This document shows positions 19,766 to 29,977 of a stretch of DNA of 64,000 nt, in pieces. How positions within the stretch are numbered: position 1 is the first letter of the stretch; the number at the start of each line of letters is the position of its first letter. The DNA is taken from the NCBI RefSeq assembly GCF_026262505.1, contig NC_067206.1, positions 30,705,896-30,769,895 of the forward strand. Reading direction: 5' to 3'. The translations under genes and the position numbers were made by a program. This DNA comes from Trichomonas vaginalis G3 (Eukaryota > Parabasalia > Trichomonadida > Trichomonadidae). The notes beneath the pieces are model-generated. The model saw only the letters and a list, made by a program, of their open reading frames with translations, searched no databases and had not been told where the DNA came from.

Positions 19766-22297
19766 ATGAATTTGTACACCTTAGTTGATTCAGCTTGGCT
19801 TGAAACAGCTCTAGCACAGATTCAAAGGCGCACACCGTTAGCCATTGTTCTCACAAATGTTCCATTAGTCAACAACACTATTCGTTCATCAATTAACAAG
19901 ATAACATTTTACAAAGCTCTCTTATGTAATAGACTAATTACTATTGAAGAGTACTTACATCATACATACAAACTTCAAGAGTTTACTACTTTCTACATTA
20001 AATATAATAATCGACTCTACGAGTGTTCATCCATTTTGAAACACAGAGATGACACTCTCCTTACCGATTATTTGATATTACAAAGTTCAAACGACTCTCG
20101 TATACAGGAAGAACCCTCATCAGCCAGCACTCCTCTACAACGCCAGCTTTCATCAGCCAGCACTACCAACTCTGTTCCACAGCAACAGCTCTCAACAGCC
20201 AACGCTCCTCTACAAAGCCCACTTTCTGCCAACACCCCGCCACAACGCCAGCTCTCTGCCAACGCTCCTCTTCAACGCCAGCTTTCATTAGCCAGCAGTA
20301 CCAACACTCCCCCACAGCCACAACTCTCTGCCAGCACTCCCCCACAACGCCAGCTCTCTGTCAACTCTCTTCCACAGCAACAACTCTCTGCCAACACCCA
20401 GACACAACGCCAGCTCTCTGCCAACTCTCTTCCACAGCAACAACTCTCTGCCAACACCTCGGCGCAGCAACAACTCTCTGCCAACACCCAGACACAACGT
20501 CAGCTCTCTGCCAACTCTCTTCCACAGCAACAACTCTCTGCCAACACCCAGACACAACGCCAGCTCTCGGCCAACACTCTTCCACAGCAACAACTCTCTG
20601 CCAACACCCAGACACAACGCCAGCTCTCTGCCAACACTCTTCCACAGCAACAACTCTCTGCCAACACCCAGACACAACACCAGCTCTCTGCCAACACTCA
20701 TCTTCAACGCCAGCTCTCTGCCAACACCTCGGCACAGCAACAACTCTCTGCCAACACCCAGACACAACGCCAGCTCTCTGCCAACACTCTTCCACAGCAA
20801 CAACTCTCTGCCAACACCCAGACACAACGCCAGCTCTCTGCCAACTCTCTTCCACAGCAACAACTCTCTGCCAACACCTCGGCGCAGCAACAACTCTCTG
20901 CCAACACCCAGACACAACGCCAGCTCTCTGCCAACACTCTTCCACAGCAACAACTCTCTGCCAACACCCAGACACAACACCAGCTCTCTGCCAACACTCA
21001 TCTTCAACGCCAGCTCTCTGCCAACACCTCGGCACAGCAACAACTCTCTGCCAACACTCCCCCACAACGCCAGCTCTCTGCCAACACTCAGCCTCAGCCT
21101 CACCCATCTGTGTCTATTCCCCTTAAGCGCGGGAGACCCAAAGTTAATGTACCAAAAGATCTTAAGGTAACTATTAGAAACCTAATTGAGCAGCATGGCC
21201 ATCTTGGAATAATCTCCGCCTATAACCAAATAAATAAAGATATCGAATATGCCAAATCTCATTTTGAGGCATTTTTGGACATGAAGACGGGTATTGTTCC
21301 ACAGCCAACGCCTACCCAAGCATGGTTCTCCGCTATTGAACGTTTTAAGCCCCTGAATCAAATTTCTTCCACAATTCCTTCCGGACTTATGATTGAAGAG
21401 TCTCCATTATCATTTCCATCTGAGCTGAGGAACATTAAATATCTTACAAACCCTCTTCCACATCCCCCCTCAAGACATATGGTAGAAAGAGCTTTTAGAG
21501 AGCTAGGCTTGGCACGTCCAAGGGGACCCTATCGGCCAAAAGGAAAGACAAGATACTTAGCTGCCTTTCCTAACCAAATATGGCACGTTGATATCCACTT
21601 TCTTGGCAAAAAGAGAAGTCAGATTCTTTATGCTGTGATTGATGACTGCACAAGGCTCATCATAGAATGGCAGCATCTTTCGTCAAAACATGCTAGCCAA
21701 ACAGTGAAAGTATTTAAGAGAGCAATAGCCCGTTATGGACCACCACATACAATTTGGTCCGATAATGGCGGCGAGAATAAAGGCGAGTTCCTAAAGGCTA
21801 TGAGGGTTCGGGGGATCAATAATGTATATATTGTCCCCCATTGCCCATACCAAAATGGGAAAATCGAGCGCTTGTGGCCTAACATAGAGAGCAGAGAGTT
21901 GTCATGGGCAAAGATTCAACAATGGGTTGAGTACTATAATGCTAAACCTCATCTAGCATTACCAACTCATTATGTGAATGGAAAACAAATTCACTATAGC
22001 CCATCTGAAATGTGGAAGAAACTTCCAATTTGGAAGAGGGGAATGCCGGCAAAATGGATTGTGGATGGAGTCTCTCAAGGTTCACTTATGGCCAATGAGA
22101 TGCCAGAGCTCCAAGGAATCGAAGAAGATGAATGGGAAAAAGAAGGCGAGGAAGTTGAAGAAGAAGAAAATAAGGCGAATCCGGTTGAAATAGAAGAAGA
22201 TAGTAATGAAGAAGAAGAATACGAAGTAAATTATGAAGAAGAATATCAAGAAGATTATGAAGACCCTTATGAAGAAGATTATGATGATTCATTTTAA
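19766..22297 (+). CDS. rve-type transposase with long Gln-rich repeat insert
   Basis: The true ATG is at 19766. The 843-residue protein has four parts. The N-terminal domain of about 110 residues is unrecognised. A roughly 320-residue region of 10-residue repeats (pattern QLSANxxxQx, about 30 copies) follows. Next comes a DNA-binding-type segment (KRGRPKVNVPKDLKVTIRNL). The rve catalytic core has D609 (HVDIHF), D666 (WSDNGGE) and E701 (GKIERLW), a DD34E spacing. The last 70 residues are almost all Glu, Asp, Tyr and Asn. The enzyme would cut and join the element's ends. It looks whole. The repeat block is GC-richer than its surroundings and has no antisense stops over 800 bases, an effect of the repeat itself. 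Confidence 0.85.
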   Translation: MNLYTLVDSAWLETALAQIQRRTPLAIVLTNVPLVNNTIRSSINKITFYKALLCNRLITIEEYLHHTYKLQEFTTFYIKYNNRLYECSSILKHRDDTLLTDYLILQSSNDSRIQEEPSSASTPLQRQLSSASTTNSVPQQQLSTANAPLQSPLSANTPPQRQLSANAPLQRQLSLASSTNTPPQPQLSASTPPQRQLSVNSLPQQQLSANTQTQRQLSANSLPQQQLSANTSAQQQLSANTQTQRQLSANSLPQQQLSANTQTQRQLSANTLPQQQLSANTQTQRQLSANTLPQQQLSANTQTQHQLSANTHLQRQLSANTSAQQQLSANTQTQRQLSANTLPQQQLSANTQTQRQLSANSLPQQQLSANTSAQQQLSANTQTQRQLSANTLPQQQLSANTQTQHQLSANTHLQRQLSANTSAQQQLSANTPPQRQLSANTQPQPHPSVSIPLKRGRPKVNVPKDLKVTIRNLIEQHGHLGIISAYNQINKDIEYAKSHFEAFLDMKTGIVPQPTPTQAWFSAIERFKPLNQISSTIPSGLMIEESPLSFPSELRNIKYLTNPLPHPPSRHMVERAFRELGLARPRGPYRPKGKTRYLAAFPNQIWHVDIHFLGKKRSQILYAVIDDCTRLIIEWQHLSSKHASQTVKVFKRAIARYGPPHTIWSDNGGENKGEFLKAMRVRGINNVYIVPHCPYQNGKIERLWPNIESRELSWAKIQQWVEYYNAKPHLALPTHYVNGKQIHYSPSEMWKKLPIWKRGMPAKWIVDGVSQGSLMANEMPELQGIEEDEWEKEGEEVEEEENKANPVEIEEDSNEEEEYEVNYEEEYQEDYEDPYEEDYDDSF
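20140..21100 (+). repeat. 30-bp coding minisatellite in the transposase gene
   Basis: About 30 head-to-tail units of 30 bp, each coding for a QLSAN-type decapeptide. Higher-order repeats of two to five units are visible; for example, the block around 20700 recurs around 21000. Units are nearly identical in the middle and more diverged at the left edge, which suggests recent expansion by unequal exchange or slippage. Long open frames on the opposite strand here are by-products of the period being a multiple of three. Confidence 0.9.
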
Positions 22298-22387
22298 TAT
22301 TACGAATAAAATGTCACTTTTTCTATTTTTGACACGTAAAGTTGTCACTTTTCTGTCAAATCGTTTTTATCGTTTTCGTATATAACA

Positions 22388-22777
22388 CTTTTGTATGACA
22401 ACTTTGTTCGTTATCGTCTTCAGAGATGAAGAATAATATTTCACATTTGTTTCACCTTTCTTATATTCTTTCTGTTCGGAAAGATTTAAAGCAATACTGA
22501 AGAAGTCAACGTTAGAGTTCTTTATAACAGTATAATGAGTATCTTTTACATTCACGAAGAAACCCTTCTGTTTCAACACAACTGCTAACTCTTGTGAAGT
22601 ATAACGTTTGCGGTCAATGACAATGGCTAATGGTCTGACATACTGACCGTATTTAGATTCTTTCACAAACTTCTTGTTAAAGATAACATTAACGTTTGCA
22701 GCACCATTGAACTCATTCTTGATGGCAGTAGCGAGAGCATTGTATGAAAAGAACTTGCAATCTTGCATGTGTTTCAT
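22388..22777 (-). pseudogene. Partial copy of the conserved Polinton gene (copy 2)
   Basis: Near-identical to the gene at 8938-9411 over its N-terminal 125 residues. The remainder is displaced by the transposon inserted next to it. Its promoter-side sequence, with the T-rich motif, matches copy 1. It is a fossil part of copy 2. Confidence 0.8.
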
Positions 22778-22866
22778 TAAAATAAAAATATTAAATTATT
22801 TTGAAAAATAACTTAAAAAAAATCTAATCTAATTTTTTCAAAAATATTTTTTATCCGATAGAAAAG

Positions 22867-23253
22867 ATGACAGAAAAATTAACTTTTTACATAGCGCCAG
22901 ACCCTTCTTGCCCACATCTTTTTAAGCCACAATATATAGACATAGAACTAAATAGAGAAAGCGAAATTCCACAATATATAGACATAGAACTAAATAGTGA
23001 AGGCAAAATTCTACAAACAGAAGAAAGCGAAATTCCACAAACAGAAGAAACATATAGAGACCTAGATAACGAAAATGGATATGCGCTATTCTGGTTAGAT
23101 TGTCCTTATGAAATGTATGAAAAAAAGGCTTTATATGAAGAATATAGAAAATATTGTCATGAAAACGACATAAGACCAAGCTCTAGAGAAAAATTCTATG
23201 CTGGTATAAAACATCTTTTCGAAGTTCGGAATGGCAAATATAGAAAGAAATAA
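22867..23253 (+). CDS. Small acidic Polinton protein, copy 2
   Basis: A homologue of the gene at 9499-9843, 128 residues, nearly identical outside the repeat. The internal QYIDIELN and ESEIPQTEE-type repeats are present in higher number than in copy 1, so this stretch changes length in frame. It sits directly before the polymerase part, as in copy 1. Confidence 0.6.
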   Translation: MTEKLTFYIAPDPSCPHLFKPQYIDIELNRESEIPQYIDIELNSEGKILQTEESEIPQTEETYRDLDNENGYALFWLDCPYEMYEKKALYEEYRKYCHENDIRPSSREKFYAGIKHLFEVRNGKYRKK

Positions 23254-23303
23254 TTTTTCTAAGTTTATTTTTTCGAAAAATATTTTTTTATTTCCTACTA
23301 AAG

Positions 23304-24597
23304 ATGTATCGGAAGTTGTCTAAGTTAGAACACTCGGAAATAAAACAACTTCTAACAGAAGCTAACATAGAAGTAGCAAAACATTACGCGACAAACAAAA
23401 AAGCACTCGCTGACATCCTCAATGACTACAATGGTGCTATAAGTTATGATAGAATTCATGAGTTCATAAAGCCGCAACGCGGCGAGGACGAAGTCCATGC
23501 AAGAGCATTTCCTTTAAATGACGTTGCTATTGACTTATATCATAGACGTTCAGTACCTCATGAAGTATGACGTGAGATGTTTGACATAACAAATGCAAAC
23601 GTTGGTCATACTCGTAAAGCTCTTTCGCATGATGTTCGTCAAGAGATGTATGACATAACAAATGCAAATTTTGGTGAAACAAGAAAGAGAGATGACACAC
23701 TGAAACAACAGAGAAGAGAGATGTTTAAAAGTGCTATAGAACAAGTTCGCAAAGCTAACGATGTCATTCGTTCCATTGACGACAAACCAAAAGAAGGTGA
23801 GAGATGGTTAAAGAAAGATGAAGAGAATAGGAAGAGGAATGTGAAGACAGGCAATAGACTCATTGACTTTAACATCGAAGCTTTAGATGAACCAAACAGA
23901 GACTACTTACACAAACATTTCGGTAAGGTTTTCATGAGACTCTTAGAGAAGATTAAAATAAACTCACAACAAAGATGGATGGTATGTTATAAACTTGGTG
24001 GAAAGTATGAATGTTCTACGTTAAACCTCAATAATATTGGAACATTACTACATCAGCTCTTGAAGGAGAACTTTATATCAGAGATAGAAGCAAATGCTGC
24101 AGGTATTGTTGAAATGCACTATGACTTCTTCTTGACAAACATAAAGAATCTTACTGAAATAAAGATGTATGATTTAACTGAATATGAAGGCTTAACGATG
24201 TCAGATGTAAAGAAAGGCAAACCAAAAAAGAGACCATATAGAGATGAAAGCACACTGACAGAAAGACAGAAAAGATTATTGAACAGACTTAAACAAACAG
24301 GAGATAAACAAGATATAGATGACTTCTGGAATGAAATCCTTGGTGAAAAGAAGTTTTATAAGAAGAGAAGCGGTCAGTTCTGGAAGTATCTTTGCACATT
24401 ACCTATAAATCTTGAACGCTACCAAATCTTCAATGAACTGAACAAAAGAACTGCAACACTTATGACAGAAGACAATTGTTTCGTTTATGCTTGCATTCAA
24501 GCTGGAGTAGATGAAGAAACTATTGACCACATGAGAGAAGTCATTCGTGTTAGAGACTTTCCTCAAAGTAAAGTACAAGAAATTTCTTGTAATGCAT
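23304..24597 (+). pseudogene. Polinton type B DNA polymerase, N-terminal part only (copy 2)
   Basis: Homologous to the first third of the polymerase at 9895-13674. The exonuclease and polymerase motifs are not present because the region is followed by an unrelated transposon from about 24597. It is broken. An additional unit of the MFDITNANVG-type repeat is present near 23577-23670 compared with copy 1. It cannot encode a working polymerase. Confidence 0.85.
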
Positions 24598-24717
24598 GAA
24601 AATTCGGTTCAATTCATTTTTGACACTTTACATATCGGATGTATTATCTAAGAATTATATTATAAAATAATAATTTTGTGTTTTATAAGTTTATTTGTAT
24701 AAATTGATTCAAAAAAA

Positions 24718-25650
24718 ATGGAAAGACAAGAAGTGGATCTGCCAAATGAAAATCAGATTTATATTACGGCATATCTTGAATATTCTATTGGCAAAAAGAC
24801 AGCAGACCAAGTTGCAAAAGATTTGCACATAGGTAGAAAAAAATTATTATTAAAATGGCAAGAACTTGGTTTAAATCCAAAAAAGCTCGGAAGACCAGAA
24901 ACTCCTCTTAGAACAGATTTGTTACCAACCATTCACGAAATAAAAGCTAAGTACAATCTAGGTTATAAAAAAGTTTTAGAGAGTTACATACATGATGACA
25001 CAGTTTCATTTCACGATATGCTTAAATTATACGAAAAAGAGAATCTTTTCAAAATTCGGCGAGATCCAGAAAAAATTGATGAACATCCAAATCAGTATGT
25101 TTCCCAATACGTAAATCAGCAATGGCATACTGATTTAAAAAGCTTCAAAGAAGAGACAAATGGTACCAAGCATACTTATCATTTAATTGCCTTTATCGAT
25201 GACAGATCTCGTTTTTGTATTTATTACGAAATTCTTCCCGATAAAACAATGAAATCAACTTCAAAAGCTTTACAAAATGCTATCGACTCTATCAAAATTA
25301 TTCCATACGAACTTTTGACAGATAATGGATGCGAATTTACAGGAAAGGACTTCAAAAACGTTCTTCAAGTAAATGGCATTCAACACCATCGGACAGAACC
25401 TTACACACCACAGTTAAATGGTAAAATAGAACGTTTTTGGCAAACAATCTTTTCGGCTCGCCCAGATTTTATCGAAATAAGAGAATTTTTACCTCACGCA
25501 ATAGAAGAATACAACACAGTATGGGTTCATACAGCTCTTAAAGATCTTTTCGGTGGAAAACCTACTCCAAAATCAATTTGGGACCAGGGTCCTAAATGGA
25601 CAAAGGACTTAAACCCAAATCCTGAGTTCGAAATACAGCCTCGTAACTAA
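24718..25650 (+). CDS. IS481-type rve transposase
   Basis: A 310-residue frame that looks whole. The N-terminal part has a helix-turn-helix-like segment (TADQVAKDLHIGRKKLLLKW) and a GRPETPLR linker. The rve core has D139 (WHTDLKS), D202 (LTDNGCEF) and E238 (GKIERFW), a DD35E spacing, followed by a helix with EYNTVWVHTAL. The compact size and order match bacterial IS481/IS3 orfB-type transposases and their eukaryotic relatives. It would catalyse movement of its own element and perhaps of non-autonomous relatives. It shares domain order but not the Gln-rich insert with the enzyme at 19766. Confidence 0.85.
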   Translation: MERQEVDLPNENQIYITAYLEYSIGKKTADQVAKDLHIGRKKLLLKWQELGLNPKKLGRPETPLRTDLLPTIHEIKAKYNLGYKKVLESYIHDDTVSFHDMLKLYEKENLFKIRRDPEKIDEHPNQYVSQYVNQQWHTDLKSFKEETNGTKHTYHLIAFIDDRSRFCIYYEILPDKTMKSTSKALQNAIDSIKIIPYELLTDNGCEFTGKDFKNVLQVNGIQHHRTEPYTPQLNGKIERFWQTIFSARPDFIEIREFLPHAIEEYNTVWVHTALKDLFGGKPTPKSIWDQGPKWTKDLNPNPEFEIQPRN

Positions 25651-27515
25651 AAATAAAGTAAAAATACGAATAAACATTTTATTATAATTTAAATAATTTT
25701 TTTATTCATAAAGTAATACGATATATAGCTAAGCTATGTAAGGATATTCTGATGCTGAGAGTTTAAGAACTTTAAATTACGTATAGAAAAAAAATTCATT
25801 TAATATTTTGTAACATTTTTTAAATTGATAGATAGTTAGATTTTGTAGGGGAAGGTAAGATTCTTTGTGGTAATAATGGTCGTTGAAATTAAAATGAATG
25901 TAAGATTTGTGGAGAAATTGTATAAATTTGCATAGTGTTAGATTCAGAATAGGAGCATATGAGCCAGTGATTGTGTCTAATGTTTTTAAGGTGCTAATTG
26001 GAAGTAGAAAAGAAAAAAATTTGTTGCAATAACATCATATTGCAAAAAAGTTTTTAAAATATGATGTATGAATAAGAGTATGATTGGTATAGATTTGGGT
26101 TGTATAAATGTGATTGAACAATTGTTAATGGAAAGTTCAAAATCTTGGGTGCAATCAGTTCTGATTGCACCCAAGTTTTTGAACTTTGTATAAGGAATTG
26201 TTGGCTATGATGTACTGATCATGAATCAGTACATCATAGCCAACAATTCCTTCGCAAACAGCGGAAAATTTGTCTGATTCCACACTAATTTTATTAATTT
26301 ATCTAAACTTTTATCCTCGTCTACAATTTACCCTATAATTTTATGAATATGGCACTTTTCGTCGATTTTCAAAGAATTAAATCGCTTCTATCTCAATAAC
26401 TAATAAACATATAAGATTTTTGAAAGTATATATATAGTGTACTACATCTCAAGATATTATTAATATGTATTAGAAAGAATAATATATTGGATTTTAATAT
26501 CACAAAATGACTTTTCAATTTATTGTAGTTCCTCACAGAGTTGAGATTTTACAAAATTCTTTGCAGATAATTTATGAAGGGATGATAGACTAACGAACTA
26601 TAGATACATGAATTGAAAATAAAAAAATCGATTAAATATGAACCTTCATAAACCGTTTAAGAAACTTAAAAACTATTCTTTATTGTTTATTTTGGACGAA
26701 GTTTAATATGATTGTGGTTTTATTGGACAATAATCGAGTAACGGAAAAATATAACATTTATCTATAAAGTGAAAATTTAGAGGTATATTTCGTAAGATAT
26801 TTCCTCTCTGATTACAAGAACTATTGTGAGCTATCAATCTAATGAAAGAGAGCAGATTTGGCCGTAATGAAAATGCAATACTTCGAAAATCAATGCAAAA
26901 AAGATTAATTTGTTAGAAACAATCGACTATGACACTGAATTCTAAGAGCAAACGTTTACATTAGGATATTTTGATCATTTCCAAATATTGCAAAATTGCA
27001 TTTAAACAAGTTAAGGAGAATACTATATTAACCGTGTTGTAAGGAAATATAACAATTTTAAAGATTTTGCGACAGAATTTGAAAAAATATGAAAATCAGA
27101 TATATAAAAATTGAATAAAATAACATTATGATGGAATATAAGTAGATGAGCTATTAATGCTGCTATGATTTAAAATTGAGTAGTAATGAAATAGAATTTC
27201 GATTAAAAAAATTAATGTAATCGTATGAAAGCTTTGATCCAAATAATTAATATTCGCAAATATTTTAACCTACTAATAAAATTCTGATTATATTAAGATA
27301 TTTTAAAAATGAGATTCCAAATTGAATGGTGATGGAGATGAAAATTTTTAAAAATATAAATAAGAGGATAAATTGATTGAGATATTAACTAGTAAAATTT
27401 GAAAAAGTAAAATATTTGAAATCCTTTAAAAATGTCACGGATAAAGCTATATAAAATAAAATGACTGTGTGGTTGGTTAGCTTAATGTGTAATATCAAAA
27501 AGAATTAACGGGTGT
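25651..27515. other. Non-coding AT-rich stretch with two hairpins
   Basis: No gene is visible. The only strong structure is the hairpin pair at 26135-26270. The first has arms complementary over about 25 bp with a core of GGTGCAATCAG. The second is a near-perfect palindrome of about 59 bp centred on a TGATCATGA-like core. From 26290 to 27515 I see only AT-rich sequence with scattered degraded words and no open frame longer than chance. Confidence 0.6.
26135..26285. repeat. Hairpin cassette, copy 1 of 3
   Basis: Two adjacent hairpins plus a short tail (CTTCGCAAACAGCGG). The cassette is nearly identical to 52170-52310 and again, in its hairpin part, to 52428-52540. Copies at unrelated sites show that the cassette moves or is copied as a unit. 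Confidence 0.85.
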
Positions 27516-27519
27516 TGTG

Positions 27520-28465
27520 AAGTGAGCAACTTGAGAAGAATCATTTGTGATTCTTGTCAAAGTTGAATCAAAGACAACAATTGATAGACAATTGTTGTCT
27601 TTGTGTACAACATTCACTTGAATTATAAACAATAACAAGTGTTTGTTGTTCACTGAGCAACTTTGAGAAGAATCATTTGTGATTCTTGTCAAAGTTGAAT
27701 CAAAGACAACAATTGATAGACAATTGTTGTCTTTGTGTACAACATTCACTTGAATTATAAACAATAACAAGTGTTTGTTGTTCACTGAGCAACTTTGAGA
27801 AGAATCATTTGTGATTCTTGTCAAAGTTGAATCAAAGACAACAATTGATAGACAATTGTTGTCTTTGTGTACAACATTCACTTGAATTATAAACAATAAC
27901 AAGTGTTTGTTGTTCACTGAGCAACTTTGAGAAGAATCATTTGTGATTCTTGTCAAAGTTGAATCAAAGACAACAATTGATAGACAATTGTTGTCTTTGT
28001 GTACAACATTCACTTGAATTATAAACAATAACAAGTGTTTGTTGTTCACTGAGCAACTTTGAGAAGAATCATTTGTGATTCTTGTCAAAGTTGAATCAAA
28101 GACAACAATTGATAGACAATTGTTGTCTTTGTGTACAACATTCACTTGAATTATAAACAATAACAAGTGTTTGTTGTTCACTGAGCAACTTTGAGAAGAA
28201 TCATTTGTGATTCTTGTCAAAGTTGAATCAAAGACAACAATTGATAGACAATTGTTGTCTTTGTGTACAACATTCACTTGAATTATAAACAATAACAAGT
28301 GTTTGTTGTTCACTGAGCAACTTTGAGAAGAATCATTTGTGATTCTTGTCAAAGTTGAATCAAAGACAACAATTGATAGACAATTGTTGTCTTTGTGTAC
28401 AACATTCACTTGAATTATAAACAATAACAAGTGTTTGTTGTTCACTGAGCAACTTTGAGAAGAAT
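27520..28465 (-). repeat. 132-bp tandem array, left arm
   Basis: About seven head-to-tail units. Each unit contains its own inverted repeats: GACAACAATTG with its complement around a TATA-like loop, and AAGAATCA with TGATTCTT. A transcript in either direction would thus fold into a string of small hairpins. Because 132 is a multiple of three, a 331-codon frame is open on the minus strand; it is not called as a gene. Confidence 0.92.
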
Positions 28466-28519
28466 CATTTTGTAATACTTTGAAACACAAAACAGCATAT
28501 TATGCTTTTATTTATCTAT

Positions 28520-28952
28520 ATGTGTCATTTTGGGAGACATTGGCTATGCAAGTCTCCCAGAATGACACATTCATACACAATCTTCTTCTGATTGTGTATC
28601 TTTTGTCAACAAAGTGCAACAGTGCACTGTTATTGTGTGCTATGTGTCATTGTGGGAGACATTGTCTATGCAAGTCTCCCAGAATGACACATTCATACAC
28701 AATCTTCTTCTGATTGTGTATCTTTTGTCAACAAAGTGCAACAGTGCACTGTTATTGTGTGCTATGTGTCATTGTGGGAGACATTGTCTATGCAAGTCTC
28801 CCAGAATGACACATTCATACACAATCTTCTTCTGATTGTGTATCTTTTGTCAACAAAGTGCAACAGTGCACTGTTATTGTGTGCTATGTGTCATTGTGGG
28901 AGACATTGTCTATGCAAGTCTCCCAGAATGACACATTCATACACAATCTTCA
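28520..28952 (+). repeat. 122-bp tandem array, left arm
   Basis: About three and a half units. Each has a stem formed by TGTCATTnTGGGAGAC with its near complement GTCTCCCAGAATGACA around a loop of about 16 bases, a second stem in ACACAATCTTC/TTCTGATTGTGT, and a third around GTGCAC. The first unit differs slightly from the rest, and so does its mirror at 30600-30640. Confidence 0.92.
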
Positions 28953-29977
28953 ATTCTTGTTTTAATTTTGTCTCATATTAACTGAATATCTCTCTTCAAC
29001 ATATTTACTTCTAATACCCGACAATACCTTATCATAAAACCTCCTTTAAATCCACTTTTTCTTCTTTCATTACTTTCAAATTCTAAGATTCAATTTTTTT
29101 TTCTATTTCATTCAGTTTTCTTTTATCAAAATCATATAACCATTCATACTGATTCTTAATTTACTATATTACATTGAGATTTCATCTTTTTTCATATTTC
29201 GAATTAAATCAGCTATTTAAACCTAATATCCGGACCTGTCAGTATTCAAATATTATTGGCCACATGTATCTGAGCATTTACACGGATTTTACCAAATTTT
29301 GCAAAAAATGTGTTATGAGATGGGTGTTTACAAAATGATAGAGTGGGTCATAAGGATCAGTTTTGCTATAGCTTGTACGGATTGAAACTCAATATTCATT
29401 CGGGAAAAGACGTTTCAAAATTTTGTAAAGTATTCAAATTTGCAGCTTTGTTCGATTTGAAAATTGAAATTTGAAACGAAATGACTGTATGAATATGTTC
29501 TTCATATTGAATCTAAGCATTTCTTGGAATTTGGAGTTTTTCTAAAAAGTTTTATCGGTTGAAAAATTAAAAATAAAACAAAAGAATTTTTTTCCGATTT
29601 TTTAAACGCATCTTAATTTTTAACGGACGAAGGAGTATTTGATCAAAGTTCAATAAGGCTATCACACTATATTATAGTTAGCTTGCAAAGTAAGCAATAT
29701 AATCTGGAATTTAAGAATGATATAAAAATTTGATAATATAATTTTTGTGTGATTAAGTATTTAATATGAAAACATTAAATTTCATTAGGAATATTTAAAT
29801 GTTGTTATGAAGGTAAAGGATAATAGTTGAGAAAACATAGATTAGAAAAATTTGCGAATGATTGTGAGGAATAAGTGTTTCAGTAGGTTGGATTCGATAC
29901 GTGTAATAGGAAAAAAATGAGGATAAGATTGAAATTGTATTTATGAATAGTTTTAATAGAGTGTAAGAACATTTGAG
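28953..29977. other. Spacer of the foldback-like structure
   Basis: About 1 kb of AT-rich single-copy sequence with no open frame of note, no transposase motif and no inverted repeat. It could be former host DNA trapped between two arrays or a degraded loop of the element. Confidence 0.6.

Larger units (their letters stand above)
18772..22385. mobile_element. IS481/IS3-type rve transposon inserted in Polinton copy 2
   Basis: The element is bounded by a perfect 13-bp inverted repeat (TTATATACGAAAA at 18772-18784 and its complement at 22373-22385). A second, inner pair follows (ATTTGACAGA and its complement at 18791 and about 22352). Both ends also hold AAAGTGACA-type words. It carries one transposase gene (19766-22297), a left flank of four hairpins (18787-19050) and AT-rich non-coding DNA. 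The Polinton sequence resumes at about 22388. No clear target duplication is visible. The transposase is closest in layout to IS481-like enzymes, so the eukaryotic IS481EU group is the best guess; a database comparison would decide. Confidence 0.7.
18441..24597. mobile_element. Polinton copy 2, partial and rearranged, split by an insertion
   Basis: Parts in order: a short start fragment of the capsid gene (18469-18550), a scrap of the KilA-N gene end, a small gene (18620), then after the transposon a partial copy of the conserved minus-strand gene, the small acidic gene and the N-terminal part of the polymerase gene. The order differs from copy 1 at its left end, so it is rearranged. Sequence is nearly identical to copy 1 over the polymerase part, so it is young. 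It is broken in several places and incomplete, and it is hit by two transposon insertions. Confidence 0.85.
24597..26290. mobile_element. Second IS481-type rve transposon, inserted in Polinton copy 2
   Basis: The left edge is where similarity to the polymerase gene stops (about 24597). Shortly inside lies ATTTTTGACACTTTA, similar to words at the right end of the first transposon. The element has one transposase gene (24718-25650). The right end is uncertain; I place it after the two hairpins at 26135-26270 because hairpins also mark an end of the first transposon, but no matching terminal repeat was found. The Polinton does not visibly resume afterwards. Confidence 0.55.

Noticed and set aside
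20288-21107. Two antisense frames of about 250-270 codons within the transposase gene
   Set aside because: They exist only because the sense repeat has a 30-bp period. The residues are monotonous Leu/Glu/Arg/Gly or Cys/Trp patterns.
27495-28490. 331-codon minus-strand frame of 44-residue repeats
   Set aside because: It is a direct result of the 132-bp period being a multiple of three. The composition is not protein-like for a secreted or structural repeat, and the right arm shows the same frame broken by a shorter unit.
28480-28981. Overlapping 73-81-codon frames in the 122-bp array (and the mirror set at 29880-30682)
   Set aside because: They repeat with the array in shifting frames and have no family features; they are repeat artefacts.
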